A stretch of DNA of 64,000 bases from Proteinivorax tanatarense (GTDB lineage Bacteria; Bacillota; Proteinivoracia; Proteinivoracales; Proteinivoracaceae). Position 1 is the first letter of the stretch; the number at the start of each line of letters is the position of its first letter. The stretch is taken from NCBI RefSeq assembly GCF_040267685.1, contig NZ_CP158367.1, forward strand, positions 310,001 to 374,000, written 5' to 3'. Positions 25,668 through 33,564 of this stretch are shown piece after piece. The translations under genes and the position numbers were made by a program. A model generated the notes under the pieces. That model searched no databases and had not been told where the DNA came from. It worked only from the letters and a program-made list of their open reading frames with translations.

Positions 25668-25804
25668 TCCGTTTTGCACATGTTCACCCTATACCTGTAA
25701 TGCTAGGGTTTTATAAAGCAGGAGTGCCTTTTGGTGTAACTATGTCGTTCTTTTTTGCTTCGCCATTGCTACATCCAATTATTGTAGGACTTATGTTAAT
25801 ACAA
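25668..25804 (+). pseudogene. Permease (DUF318/UPF0718-like) fragment
   Basis: About 45 residues read HVHPIPVMLGFYKAGVPFGV then TMSFFFASPLLHPIIVGLML, the conserved core of DUF318-type membrane permeases (compare GVPLGxxLAFLxASPLxNP). Both ends are missing; the 3' edge is exactly the GGGTCAGGC repeat at 25806. Confidence 0.5.
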
Positions 25805-25805
25805 A

Positions 25806-25985
25806 ACAAAACCTCCGGGTCAGGCTTTTGATATTTCAATATTACTAACCCACCTTAATTTTAGGGTGGGTTTTGTTGATAAAAAAAGGAATCTTCATAC
25901 AAATGTTGAAACGTTCACATAGCACTGTATTAAGAGTTAAGGGTGATCTTATGGCAATAAAATCTAGAGTATAACATCCTAGTGT
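25806..25985. repeat. GGGTCAGGC repeat plus the duplicated 140-bp block
   Basis: ACCTCCGGGTCAGGCTTTTG begins the segment. From 25838 to 25980 it matches 13985-14130 almost base for base, including the CCCACC/GGGTGGG hairpin and the MAIK(S/P)RV mini-frame. The match ends at CATCCTAG in both copies. Confidence 0.8.
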
Positions 25986-26163
25986 TCTCTACCATGTTAT
26001 ATAAACTGGAGTCTGGTAAGACAACTTTATAGGAAATAGTGATATCAGGGATTTTCTTTGGTGTCTGTTTAAAAGCAAGGTGATACACATTAGTAGAATT
26101 AAATATTAAATGCAATAAGACTATTTAGAACGTTGATAAATTGCAAAAAAAGGAGTTTGAATA

Positions 26164-26675
26164 ATGAAAACCAAGGATATAGTAACAGAAAGAATGATAC
26201 TTAAGAGTATGACTTTAGACGATTGTGATTTTGCGGCTAGCTTATGGGGGGATCCTGAGACTGGGAAATACTTGAATAATCCACCATATAAAAATGGTGA
26301 TGAACTTAGAGAACTAATCTCTGATATTGATGATTGGCAAGAAGAATATCCCTTTATAGCATATGATAAGGTGACAAATAAACCCATAGGAACTTGTAGT
26401 ATAGCAACAGAGGGGCCAGAAGGAGAATGGGGGGTGGATATGATGTTGTAAAAGGACTATGGGGGAATGGATATGCGACTGAAATGGCAAAAGCAATGAT
26501 TAAATTTGCCTACTCACTGGGGGTGCGAGATTTTTATTGTACTGTTGCTACAGATAATATAGCATCTTGCCGTATAATGGAGAAATGTGGACTTAAGCCA
26601 GATATAACTAGTAGTTTTAAAAACCATCCCAAAAGCAGATGTCACCAAGGAGTTTTTTGCTACTGTACAAAATAA
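26164..26675 (+). pseudogene. GNAT acetyltransferase with a frameshift at a G run
   Basis: Residues up to EGPEGEWG (26164-26430) and a second frame from GYDVVKGLWGNGYATEMAKA to the stop at 26675 together make one RimJ/RimL-type GNAT acetyltransferase of about 170 residues. The acetyl-CoA loop is GLWGNGYATE. The break lies at a run of six G (about 26427-26433). Adding one G, or removing two, restores the frame. It may be a dead gene, a sequencing error or a slip-controlled gene. The ATG follows AAAAGGAG. Confidence 0.8.
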
Positions 26676-26749
26676 ATTAAACTCTTTAAATCGTTGATTT
26701 TTATCTAGTATTGGGTTAGAATTAGATTTATATTTTATAACTGAATAAC

Positions 26750-26820
26750 TAATCGTATATTTTTGGAAATATGGTCCATAAGTTTCTACCAGACTACCGT
26801 AAATGGTCTGACTACGGACT
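26750..26820 (+). promoter_or_regulatory. Purine riboswitch, guanine/xanthine type
   Basis: The three-way junction is visible: P1 TCGTA/TACGG; the L2 loop AATATGG; J2/3 and flank AAGTTTCTACC; P3 AGAC/GTCT around ACCGTAAAT; and J3/1 GAC before TACGG. The C in this junction is the specificity base and indicates guanine rather than adenine. J1/2 deviates somewhat from the consensus. Confidence 0.88.
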
Positions 26821-26856
26821 TTGTTTGCTGCTTATGGCAGTGGATATTTTTGTTAT

Positions 26857-26888
26857 AAAAACCCGTAGATTATTTTCTCCGGGTTTTA
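26857..26888 (+). terminator. Riboswitch-controlled terminator before xpt
   Basis: AAAACCCG and CGGGTTTT pair around a 14-nt loop and run into TTTATATTT. It lies between the aptamer and xpt and is the likely OFF structure when guanine is bound. Confidence 0.75.
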
Positions 26889-26929
26889 TATTTACTATGC
26901 GACATATCAAATATAAGGGTGATAAGGTA

Positions 26930-27478
26930 ATGGATATTTTAAAAAACAAAATTTTAGAAGAAGGCAGAGTGTTAGATGGAAATATTTTAAAGGTTGATAG
27001 CTTTCTAAATCATCAGCTAGACGTTAACTTATTAAATGAAATAGGAAGAGAGTTTAAAAGAATTTTCGCTAAGGATGAAATAACTAGGATACTGACGGCA
27101 GAGGTTTCAGGTATTGCTATAGCTGCAATTACTGCTCAGTATTTCAATGTTCCTGTGGTATTTGCTAAAAAAACAGAATCTAAAAATTTAGATGAGGAAA
27201 CCTTTGAAGGCAATGTCTACTCATACACAAAGGGTAAGCAATACAAGATCCGTGTATCAAAGAGATATATGAGTAAAGATGATAAAGTTTTAATAATCGA
27301 CGATTTCTTGGTCAATGGACAGGCTCTTTTAGGTCTTAAAGAAATAGTGGATGAAGCTCAGGCTACATTGGTAGGTGCAGGGGTTGTAATAGAGAAGGGT
27401 TTCCAAAAAGGGGGGGAACTTGCGAGGGATAATAAAATTAATGTTAAGTCACTTGTAACCATTGATTCTTTGTTTTAA
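26930..27478 (+). CDS. xpt: Xanthine phosphoribosyltransferase
   Basis: This 182-residue purine-salvage enzyme converts xanthine and PRPP to XMP. It starts MDILKNKILEEGRVL and has the PRPP-binding motif VLIIDDFLVNGQAL, with GLKEIVDEAQA after it, and the typical SRQF-like N-terminal segment LKVDSFLNHQLDVNLL. I choose ATG 26930, close after AAGGGTGATAAGG; longer readings upstream run into the riboswitch. It is a single-gene unit under guanine control. It is followed by a GGGTCAGGC-type repeat 24 bases after the stop. Confidence 0.95.
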   Translation: MDILKNKILEEGRVLDGNILKVDSFLNHQLDVNLLNEIGREFKRIFAKDEITRILTAEVSGIAIAAITAQYFNVPVVFAKKTESKNLDEETFEGNVYSYTKGKQYKIRVSKRYMSKDDKVLIIDDFLVNGQALLGLKEIVDEAQATLVGAGVVIEKGFQKGGELARDNKINVKSLVTIDSLF

Positions 27479-27501
27479 TGGCTGTGAGTATTGAACGCAA
27501 T

Positions 27502-27742
27502 GGGGGCAAAACCACTGGGTCAGGCCTAAAGTCCAATACTGAACATGCAAATACTTTGCTTTTTATCTTTAGGTATAAGCTATAATACTGCTTATCAGCA
27601 TATTGAATTGAAAGACTTCAACAGTCGGAGTTTATTTTTGGGGATGATAAAAAAAGAAATAGAATTTTTAGATTCTATGACTTAATGGATATTTTGGAAA
27701 GCTAATAGGAAACATCCGGGTCAGCCTTGCAATATTGCAATT
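27502..27742. repeat. Two GGGTCAGGC-type repeats between xpt and the HAD gene
   Basis: GGGGGCAAAACCACTGGGTC (from 27502, then AGGCCTAAA) and ACATCCGGGTCAGCCTTGCA (from 27711, then ATATTGCAATT) are divergent members of the dispersed family. No gene is visible between them. Confidence 0.7.
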
Positions 27743-27782
27743 GTTGACAGGGGATTTATACCTGTCTAGGTTAATTTTAGAA

Positions 27783-27833
27783 AAATACAGAGCATACAGC
27801 GTATAGTTAAAGCTGTGTGCTCTGTATTTTTTT
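27783..27833 (+). terminator. 18-bp hairpin with T run in the xpt-HAD gap
   Basis: AAATACAGAGCATACAGC pairs with GCTGTGTGCTCTGTATTT (one G-U pair) and is followed by TTTT. No gene ends directly before it; it may end xpt readthrough or an unseen small RNA from about 27740. Confidence 0.7.
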
Positions 27834-28014
27834 GTTTTTGAAAGCTCCAGTAAAATATAAAAAGGAATAATCATAAGATTGGCGAAATATCAACATATAA
27901 ATTAGCTTATGGCTATAATAGAAAGGTGGTATTAGGTCGTAGAAGCCTAGATAGAGTTTTTAATGTGACCTATTTTGGATTTTTTTTATATAAACCTGAT
28001 CTTTATAGGAAGGG

Positions 28015-28749
28015 ATGATTGTTTTGTATAAAATTGACGGGGTTTTTTTTGACTTTGATAATACTATAGTAGATTACAGAAAAGCTGATAAAAAGGCTTT
28101 AAATTCTGTAGTAGATATATTAAAAAGGGATATCGATGCTGATGAGTTTATAGAAGTTTCTGGTGAAAAAATAATGGAATTTCATGGCTTAGTAGATAAA
28201 GGGGCTGAAAACCCTATTAACATGCATAAATATAGGCTGCAACACACGTTGCAGCATTTCTCTTTAAAATGGGAGGACCGGTATTTATATACTTACTTAA
28301 ACCAATATATAGAATCAACTGTGTGCTATCCGAATGTAGATGATGTACTAAAACTTTTATATGGAAATGTTAGGCTAGGAATTGTAACAAATGCTTATGA
28401 CTCAAAAGAACAGAGACAAAGGATTCGACAAACTGGTTTAGAAGAATACTTTGATGATATAGTTGTATGCTCGGATATAGGTGCTTACAAACCCTCAAAA
28501 GAAGCTTTTTTACACTTAGTAAGCAAATATAATTTTGATCCACTATCTTGTCTATATATAGGTGATTCTGAAAAATATGATATAAAAGGGGCAAAGAATG
28601 CTGGTTTAAAAACGATAAAAATACTTCATGGTAGGCCCCAAAATAATTCAACAGCAGACTTTATTTGTGAAGATTTCGAGGAATTACTAGGTCTGTTAAA
28701 AGTATTAGTGGCAGGCCTGGAATATTGCAATTATCATCGCAAAAGTTAA
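28015..28749 (+). CDS. HAD-family hydrolase, C-terminus replaced by a repeat
   Basis: This 244-residue HAD phosphatase (YjjG-like subclass) has motif I FFDFDNTIVD, motif II GIVTNAYD, motif III K in GAYKPSKEAF and motif IV LYIGDSEKYD, so the catalytic set is complete. Substrate unknown; relatives act on nucleotides or small phosphates. The start could be ATG 28015 or TTG 28024, which is better spaced from AGGAAGGG. The last residues VAGLEYCNYHRKS are encoded by a GGCAGGCCTGGAATATTGCA repeat, so the natural C-terminus was altered. A short leader with a T-rich hairpin (about 27931-27992) precedes the gene. Confidence 0.85.
   Translation: MIVLYKIDGVFFDFDNTIVDYRKADKKALNSVVDILKRDIDADEFIEVSGEKIMEFHGLVDKGAENPINMHKYRLQHTLQHFSLKWEDRYLYTYLNQYIESTVCYPNVDDVLKLLYGNVRLGIVTNAYDSKEQRQRIRQTGLEEYFDDIVVCSDIGAYKPSKEAFLHLVSKYNFDPLSCLYIGDSEKYDIKGAKNAGLKTIKILHGRPQNNSTADFICEDFEELLGLLKVLVAGLEYCNYHRKS
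28708..28732 (+). repeat. GGCAGGCC repeat in the 3' end of the HAD gene
   Basis: GTGGCAGGCCTGGAATATTG leads to CAATT. It is a truncated family member that supplies the final codons of the HAD gene. Confidence 0.75.
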
Positions 28750-28873
28750 TTACCTACCGTCATGTTGTGAACGTTTCAAGGGAGTTTAACCCCTTTATCT
28801 ATTCAATGGTACACACTAAAAAGATGTATAATGAAGGAAGTTAGCTTCAGCTCTCACCAGCTATCAGCCATTT

Positions 28874-28962
28874 AAGAAGAAAGGCAAATCCTGCTTCTTC
28901 ATTTTTTACACCTAAAAGAAAAAGCAGATAATCCCAATGGGACTATCTGCTTTTTCTTTTAG
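28874..28962 (+). terminator. Two hairpins between HAD and merR genes
   Basis: The first (GAAGAA...TTCTTC, followed by six T at about 28892-28898) can end the HAD transcript. The second is a near-perfect long inverted repeat: the 19-base arm starting CTAAAAGAAAAAGCAG (28912-28930) pairs with 28944-28962, extended by ATCCC/GGGAC. Confidence 0.75.
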
Positions 28963-28968
28963 AAATCC

Positions 28969-28999
28969 TTGACCTGTAGTCAGGTACAGGTTATATACT
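28969..28999 (+). promoter_or_regulatory. MerR-type promoter with 19-bp spacer and operator
   Basis: TTGACC (28969-28974) and TATACT (28994-28999) are 19 bp apart, the over-long spacing typical of MerR-controlled promoters. ACCTGTA and TACAGGT (28972-28991) form a perfect dyad inside the spacer. This indicates autoregulation by the downstream MerR protein. Confidence 0.85.
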
Positions 29000-29020
29000 A
29001 AAGCTAGGAGGTGTTTATTT

Positions 29021-29410
29021 ATGTTAATTGGTGAAGTGTCTCAAAGGTATAGAATTAATATTGAAACTTTGAGGTATTACGAAAGGCTGGGGTTAGTTGT
29101 CCCTGGGAGAGTCGGTAATAGAAGACATTATACCGAAAAGGATATTGACGATTTGATCTTTGTTCTGCGTATGAAAGAGATGATGTTTTCACTGTCTGAG
29201 ATTAAAAAGATTATGGCTATAGACAAAAAAATAGATAAAGTAATCATTACACAGCATATAGATAAGGATGAAATTGATAAATTACAAAAGGAAGTTGCTA
29301 AAAAGTATAACGATATATTAAAAAAAGAAAAGGAGTTAGCAAAAGTTAAGGGGCATTTAAACAAGTTGTTTTGCAAAATTGAAGAATTTAAAAAAGGGGA
29401 GGAGTCATAA
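29021..29410 (+). CDS. MerR-family transcriptional regulator
   Basis: This 129-residue regulator has a winged-helix start (LIGEVSQRYRINIETLRYYERLGLV) and a long C-terminal coiled coil (about 75-125) for dimerisation. It has no cysteine metal site of the classical MerR kind, though a Cys lies near the end (FCKIEEF), so redox or small-molecule sensing is possible. It is encoded two bases before the aldo-keto reductase and shares its promoter, so that gene is its likely target. The ATG follows CTAGGAGGTG. Confidence 0.92.
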   Translation: MLIGEVSQRYRINIETLRYYERLGLVVPGRVGNRRHYTEKDIDDLIFVLRMKEMMFSLSEIKKIMAIDKKIDKVIITQHIDKDEIDKLQKEVAKKYNDILKKEKELAKVKGHLNKLFCKIEEFKKGEES

Positions 29411-29411
29411 A

Positions 29412-30563
29412 ATGCTTAGAAAAGAGCTGGCGAAACTACCTTTTTCTTCTATAGGGTTTGGGTGCTATGGATTGGGTGGAGCTTACGGGAATAAGATTAA
29501 TGAAAAACAAGGTATAGACTTAATTCAAACGGCGTTTGATCAGGGGATAAAGGTATTTGATACCGCCAGTAGTTATGAGGGTACTGAAGAAATATTAGGA
29601 AAAGCTATTGCACCTTTTAGACACGAGGTTGTAGTAGCATCTAAGGTTGGTCTTGTAGCAGGCAATATACCAGACCTATCCAAGAGCAATGTTATTGCGT
29701 CATGCAAGGAGAGTCTAAAAAAGCTTGGCACAGATTATTTAGATATTTATCAAATCCATTATGATGATCCAAAGACAACGGTTGAAGAGACAGTGGAGGG
29801 TTTGGAAAGTCTTAAAGAAGCTGGGTTTATAAGAAGCTACGGTATAGGTCATTTAGCTAAAGGAAGGATGTTAGAATATTTAAAGATAGGGGATGTATCT
29901 ACTGTTTTATCAGAAATTAGTGTAATTAATAACTCTAGTTATACGCAGTTGTATCCACTTCATAAAAAGTATGGCTTTGACATAATGGGTTTTAGTGTAA
30001 CTGGAAGAGGGATCCTATCGGGGGAAATAAATCATGCTACTAAATTTTTACCCGGTGATATTAGGGCAATCGATCCACAGTTTAAAAGATCTAAGCTTAA
30101 GTCAGCTTTACGAAGGTATAAAAAGCTAAAAGAGATTAGCGGAGATTGTGGGGTTACGCCGGTCCAGTTAGCCATTTGTTGGGTAATGCAAAAGGAGGGC
30201 ATAGAAGTAGCGTTGATAGGGCCAACAAAGAAAGAGCATCTTTTAGAAAATAGCAGGGCAGCAAAATGCAGTATAAAAAAAGATATTATAGATGAAATTG
30301 ATAGTTTTATAAGAAAGGAAGGTGAATGGCTAAAGGTAGCTATATCTGAAGAGGTGTCTAACATATTAGATAATCAACTGAATAAAGACATTGTCACCGC
30401 AATTAAAGATTTAATATATGTGCTAGAGCATTGTCTGGAGAACAACTTGATGGAGCACAAAAGAGGGGCAGCTTTATATAAGCAAATAATAGCAGTACAA
30501 AAAAGTGATAAATCTTTAAATCAGATACAGAAAATAAAAGAGGAAATAAAGAGCAGCATTTAA
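29412..30563 (+). CDS. Aldo-keto reductase
   Basis: This 383-residue NADPH-type aldo-keto reductase has the catalytic tetrad D and Y in FDTASSYEG, K in VVASKVG and H in YQIHYDD; GFGCYGLGG opens the barrel. The region after about residue 300 is an extra helical extension of some 80 residues not usual in this family. Start ATG 29412 comes right after the merR stop, with GGGGAGGAG as ribosome-binding site. It probably detoxifies aldehydes under control of the MerR protein; the substrate cannot be read from sequence. Confidence 0.9.
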   Translation: MLRKELAKLPFSSIGFGCYGLGGAYGNKINEKQGIDLIQTAFDQGIKVFDTASSYEGTEEILGKAIAPFRHEVVVASKVGLVAGNIPDLSKSNVIASCKESLKKLGTDYLDIYQIHYDDPKTTVEETVEGLESLKEAGFIRSYGIGHLAKGRMLEYLKIGDVSTVLSEISVINNSSYTQLYPLHKKYGFDIMGFSVTGRGILSGEINHATKFLPGDIRAIDPQFKRSKLKSALRRYKKLKEISGDCGVTPVQLAICWVMQKEGIEVALIGPTKKEHLLENSRAAKCSIKKDIIDEIDSFIRKEGEWLKVAISEEVSNILDNQLNKDIVTAIKDLIYVLEHCLENNLMEHKRGAALYKQIIAVQKSDKSLNQIQKIKEEIKSSI

Positions 30564-30567
30564 AAAT

Positions 30568-30650
30568 AAGGACCTTCGATTCAGAATTTTGATATCTCGA
30601 TATTAGACCTCTAGTTATTAGGATAGACTTTTTTGTTACAGGCAAAAGGG
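30568..30650. repeat. Degenerate member of the GGGTCAGGC/leader family
   Basis: TTCGATTCAGAATTTTGATA, then TCGATATTAGACCTC and ATTAGGATAGACTTTTTTG, follow the same order as the UPF0158 leader block but with many changes. No gene follows until 30819. Confidence 0.45.
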
Positions 30651-30818
30651 GCACTTATTACGTCTGTTAATTGGTTACAATCAAGTGATTTTTATTGTAG
30701 AAAAGGATGAAGGGTGGTATGAAAGACAGGATGATAATATTAGATAAACGATATTAGGGAGGATTTTTGGATTAAAAAAAGAAGGGTGTATTAGACAATA
30801 TTTTAAAGGAGTGTTACC

Positions 30819-31331
30819 ATGTCAAAAAAAGTGGCTTTGCTTTTAGAAGACTTGTACAATGAGCAAGAATTTTGGTATCCATACTATCGTATGATTGAGG
30901 CGGGGTATGAAGTGACAGTCATAGGGACCGGTAGAAAAAGTTCATATGAAGGAAAGTCTGGCCTTTCTGCAAAAGAAGATGTAGCTGCTAAAGATGTTGA
31001 TCCAAAGGATTTTGATGCAGTTATTGTTCCCGGTGGTTTTGCACCTGACTACATGCGCAGAGATAATGATATGGTGAATTTAGTTAAAGTTATATCAGAC
31101 CAAGGAGGAGTTGTGGCAGCTATTTGCCATGCTTTATGGGTGCTAGCAAGTGCAGATATATTAAAAGGCAAAAAAGCTACCGCTGCGGCTTCAATTAAAG
31201 TTGATGTTATTAACGCTGGAGGGACATTTTTAGATGAGGTAGTAGTTGTAGATGGTAATTTAGTTACATCAAGAAAGCCAGATGATCTGCCGGCATTTTG
31301 CAAAGAAATTATTGGAAAATTAGAAGAGTAA
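30819..31331 (+). CDS. DJ-1/PfpI family protein
   Basis: This 170-residue protein of the PfpI/DJ-1 superfamily has the nucleophile elbow AAICHALWVL (C103, H104) and an N-terminal acidic site LLEDLYNEQEF. Relatives are deglycases, amidases or stress proteins of the YraA/PfpI type; the exact reaction is uncertain. The start ATG follows AAAGGAGTG. It stands alone, in a region of small stress-linked genes (aldo-keto reductase, MerR). Confidence 0.9.
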   Translation: MSKKVALLLEDLYNEQEFWYPYYRMIEAGYEVTVIGTGRKSSYEGKSGLSAKEDVAAKDVDPKDFDAVIVPGGFAPDYMRRDNDMVNLVKVISDQGGVVAAICHALWVLASADILKGKKATAAASIKVDVINAGGTFLDEVVVVDGNLVTSRKPDDLPAFCKEIIGKLEE

Positions 31332-31531
31332 AAATAAGAAACACGACAAAACCATGTGAAAATGGGGATGGTGACTTTTTAGAGTGGTTAGGCAAAATTG
31401 TAAACTGGGACTTTACTTGTTTCAACGCTTGCCTTACAGCGGGATGGGTAAAGTAGACTAAACTACACAATTAGTTCTTGTCTATTAATAACATAGGTGT
31501 TATTAATACACTAAATTTAAAGAGGTGCACT

Positions 31532-31954
31532 ATGGGTGAAATTTTTGAATTAGAAATTAATGATATACAGCCTTCACAGTTATTTGTTTCTGAGCAAAAA
31601 CTTAAAAATGTGTATAAGTGGTTAAATAAAGATATAAACAGCTATGACCCAATCCCAGTGAAAGACTTAAATGGCAAGACAGTTTTTACCGACGGGCATA
31701 CCAGATCGTTTGCCTTATATAAATTAGGGGCTAAAAAAGTAAAAGTATATTGGGACAAAGACGAGCTTGACTGGGAAGCCTACCAGATATGCGTAAATTG
31801 GTGTCTAAAAGAAGGTATTACAAATATCACACACTTAGAGAGTAGAATATTAAATGATGATCAATACAGGTTAATGTGGCATGAGAGGTGCCGTAAGATG
31901 CAAGCTAAGGTTAGAAAAAGAAAGAGTCAAGGGTCTTTAAACAAGCCATCTTAA
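31532..31954 (+). CDS. ParB-like nuclease-domain protein
   Basis: This 140-residue protein has a ParB/sulfiredoxin-type fold signature: IQPSQLFVSEQKL, PIPVKDLNGKTVFTDGHTRS, and a GAKKVKVYWD strand. The conserved motif TDGHTR is equivalent to the ParB DGxHR nucleotide-binding box. The role is unknown; it stands far from any par locus and lacks a helix-turn-helix. I start at ATG 31532 after AGAGGTG; an upstream ATG at 31478 has no such site. Confidence 0.75.
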   Translation: MGEIFELEINDIQPSQLFVSEQKLKNVYKWLNKDINSYDPIPVKDLNGKTVFTDGHTRSFALYKLGAKKVKVYWDKDELDWEAYQICVNWCLKEGITNITHLESRILNDDQYRLMWHERCRKMQAKVRKRKSQGSLNKPS

Positions 31955-31991
31955 ACAACTAGCAACCCACAGGAATTTGCTAGTTGTTTAA
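31951..31991. terminator. Inverted repeat after the ParB-like gene
   Basis: TTAAACAACTAGCA and its exact complement form a 14-bp stem. There is no T run in either direction beyond TTTAA, so termination is possible but not certain. Confidence 0.5.
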
Positions 31992-32069
31992 AGCAGGATA
32001 TAAGGGGTTTGAATATCATGTGGAAATAATAATTAAATGATAAATTAAATATAGTGAGGAGTTGTTATA

Positions 32070-32442
32070 ATGAAATTTTGTTGGACTACGATATCAGTAA
32101 GCAATATGGAAAAGTCATTGGAGTTTTATTAAGATATAGCAGGACTTACCATAGCTGAGCCCATTAACCCCAGTGGAGATATAGATATAGTTTTTTGGGG
32201 GGAAGGGGAAACAAAGGTATAGCTAATCTCCAGTCCTGATTATCCTAAGGCGAACAAACCCCAAGGGGTGTTCATGGGGTTTGAAGTAGACTCTTTAGAT
32301 GCTCAAATGAAATTTATTGAAGATAAAGGAATAGAAACCCGCAGGACCAATTCAGCCAGGGCCAACGGTTAAATTTTTCTACGTAAAAGACCCCGATGGA
32401 ATAAATATTCAGTTTGTAGAAAAGCCTATCATAACAATTTAA
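32070..32442 (+). pseudogene. VOC/glyoxalase-type gene, inactivated
   Basis: The ATG follows GTGAGGAG. The frame reads MKFCWTTISVSNMEKSLEFY, then a TAA (32130) in place of a sense codon, DIAGLTIAEP, a TAG (32220), ISSPDYPKANKPQG and GFEVDSL. After a frameshift near 32345 it continues PGPTVKFFYVKDPDGINIQF. These are the beta-alpha-beta modules of a vicinal-oxygen-chelate protein. Two nonsense codons and a shift make it dead. Confidence 0.85.
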
Positions 32443-32562
32443 TAGGCTGGGACAAAACTTTAATGTATCCTGTAATTTAGCGACTAAAGAAAAGGCAATC
32501 TTAGAGGAATGTCAGCCGTGTGCCATTGAGAAAGGAAGAGTAAAACAAACCTTAAATTCGTT

Positions 32563-32597
32563 AAAACACCACTTTTTTAAAAGGTGGTGTTTTTATT
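32563..32597 (+). terminator. Intrinsic terminator upstream of deoR
   Basis: AAAACACCAC and GTGGTGTTTT form a perfect stem closed by a T/A-rich loop, followed by TTTATTAA. It isolates the dtn operon from upstream transcription. Confidence 0.75.
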
Positions 32598-32645
32598 AAT
32601 AAAAATTAAGAATTTTTAGAAGGCGAAGCCTTAAATTAAAGGATA

Positions 32646-32760
32646 GTGATAAATATCACAAAATTTTTTGAAAATAATCATTGAAAAAATATAAAACAAC
32701 CTATATAATGAACATATAAAAACATAATAGAACGTAAATAAACAAAGATAATGTTTGTTT
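32646..32760 (+). promoter_or_regulatory. Promoter region of the deoR-dtnK-pdxA2-gntP operon
   Basis: TTGAAA (32681-32686) and TATAAT (32704-32709) have 17-bp spacing. The palindrome AAACAAA-N7-TTTGTTT (32740-32760) lies downstream and is a likely operator for the DeoR protein. A second palindrome, GTGATAAATATCAC (32646-32659), lies 22 bp upstream of the -35 box and resembles a CRP/FNR-family site. Confidence 0.75.
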
Positions 32761-32782
32761 GTGTTTGAAGGAGGTGGTTTTA

Positions 32783-33547
32783 ATGTTGCCAGCAGAGCGA
32801 CGCAAAGAAATCATTGAAGTGCTTAAAAGAGAAGAAAAGATAGTAGTTGATGAGGTGGCGGAAAAACTCAATGTATCACCTATGACTATAAGAAGGGATT
32901 TGCAACAGCTTGAAAAAGAGGAGGTTCTAACAAGAACCCACGGTGGAGCTGTTTTAGGTGAAAAGCTAACTCAAGAAATTCCTTACAATGAAAAAAAACA
33001 GGAAAACACAGAAGCTAAGGGAAAAATAGCAGATCAAGCTGCAGCTTTAATAGAGGATGGATATACCATAATTTTAGATGCAGGGACTACTAATATGGCC
33101 ATTGCAAAAAGACTGGATAAGTTTAAAAATATAAAAGTTGTTACAAATGACCTGTTAATTGCCTCTTATCTTTCCCAACAAGAAGTTGACGTTTATTGTA
33201 GTGGTGGGGAGATACAAAAAAACACCGGTGCATGTTTTGGTTCGTCGGCGTTAAAGTTTTTTAGTGAGGTATATGCCGACATAACTTTTGTAGGAACTTC
33301 TGCAGTTGATGTTGTAGCTGGGATAACAACTCCAACCTTAGATAAGGCTGAATTGAAGAAGAAAATGCTTTCAGCAGGGGAGAAAAAGGTGTTAGTGGCT
33401 GATAGCTCAAAGTTTGGCAAAAAAAGCTTTGCTAAAGTAGTAGATTTAAGGGATTTAGATGTAGTAATAACCGATTCTGACCTTCCAAAAAACTTGATAG
33501 ACACTCTAAGCTCAGAACAAGAATCAATTAAAGCTACAATTGTTTAA
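32783..33547 (+). CDS. DeoR-family regulator of sugar-acid use
   Basis: This 254-residue repressor has an N-terminal winged helix (RRKEIIEVLKREEKIVVDEV; VSPMTIRRDLQQLE; THGGAV). Its C-terminal sugar-phosphate sensor domain has ILDAGTTNMAIAKRL and GTSAVDVVAGITTP. The true start is ATG 32783, seven bases after GGAGGTGG. It is the first gene of the operon and probably represses it through the palindrome at 32740-32760, released by a phosphorylated sugar acid. Confidence 0.92.
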   Translation: MLPAERRKEIIEVLKREEKIVVDEVAEKLNVSPMTIRRDLQQLEKEEVLTRTHGGAVLGEKLTQEIPYNEKKQENTEAKGKIADQAAALIEDGYTIILDAGTTNMAIAKRLDKFKNIKVVTNDLLIASYLSQQEVDVYCSGGEIQKNTGACFGSSALKFFSEVYADITFVGTSAVDVVAGITTPTLDKAELKKKMLSAGEKKVLVADSSKFGKKSFAKVVDLRDLDVVITDSDLPKNLIDTLSSEQESIKATIV

Positions 33548-33564
33548 TATAGGAGGCGTAAAAG

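Noticed and set aside
26771-26929. N-terminal extension of xpt from ATG 26771
   Set aside because: It would translate the purine riboswitch aptamer and its terminator; the real start is ATG 26930.
27744-27773. TTGACA at 27744 as promoter for a small RNA ending at 27833
   Set aside because: The -10 region at 17 bp (TAGGTT) is poor, and the candidate overlaps a repeat; the evidence is too weak to call an RNA.
10067-28732. Integron-like cassette array, with the GGGTCAGGC repeats as attC sites
   Set aside because: No integrase gene is present, the repeats lack the conserved core and paired-box layout of attC, and many adjoining genes are fragments rather than whole cassettes.
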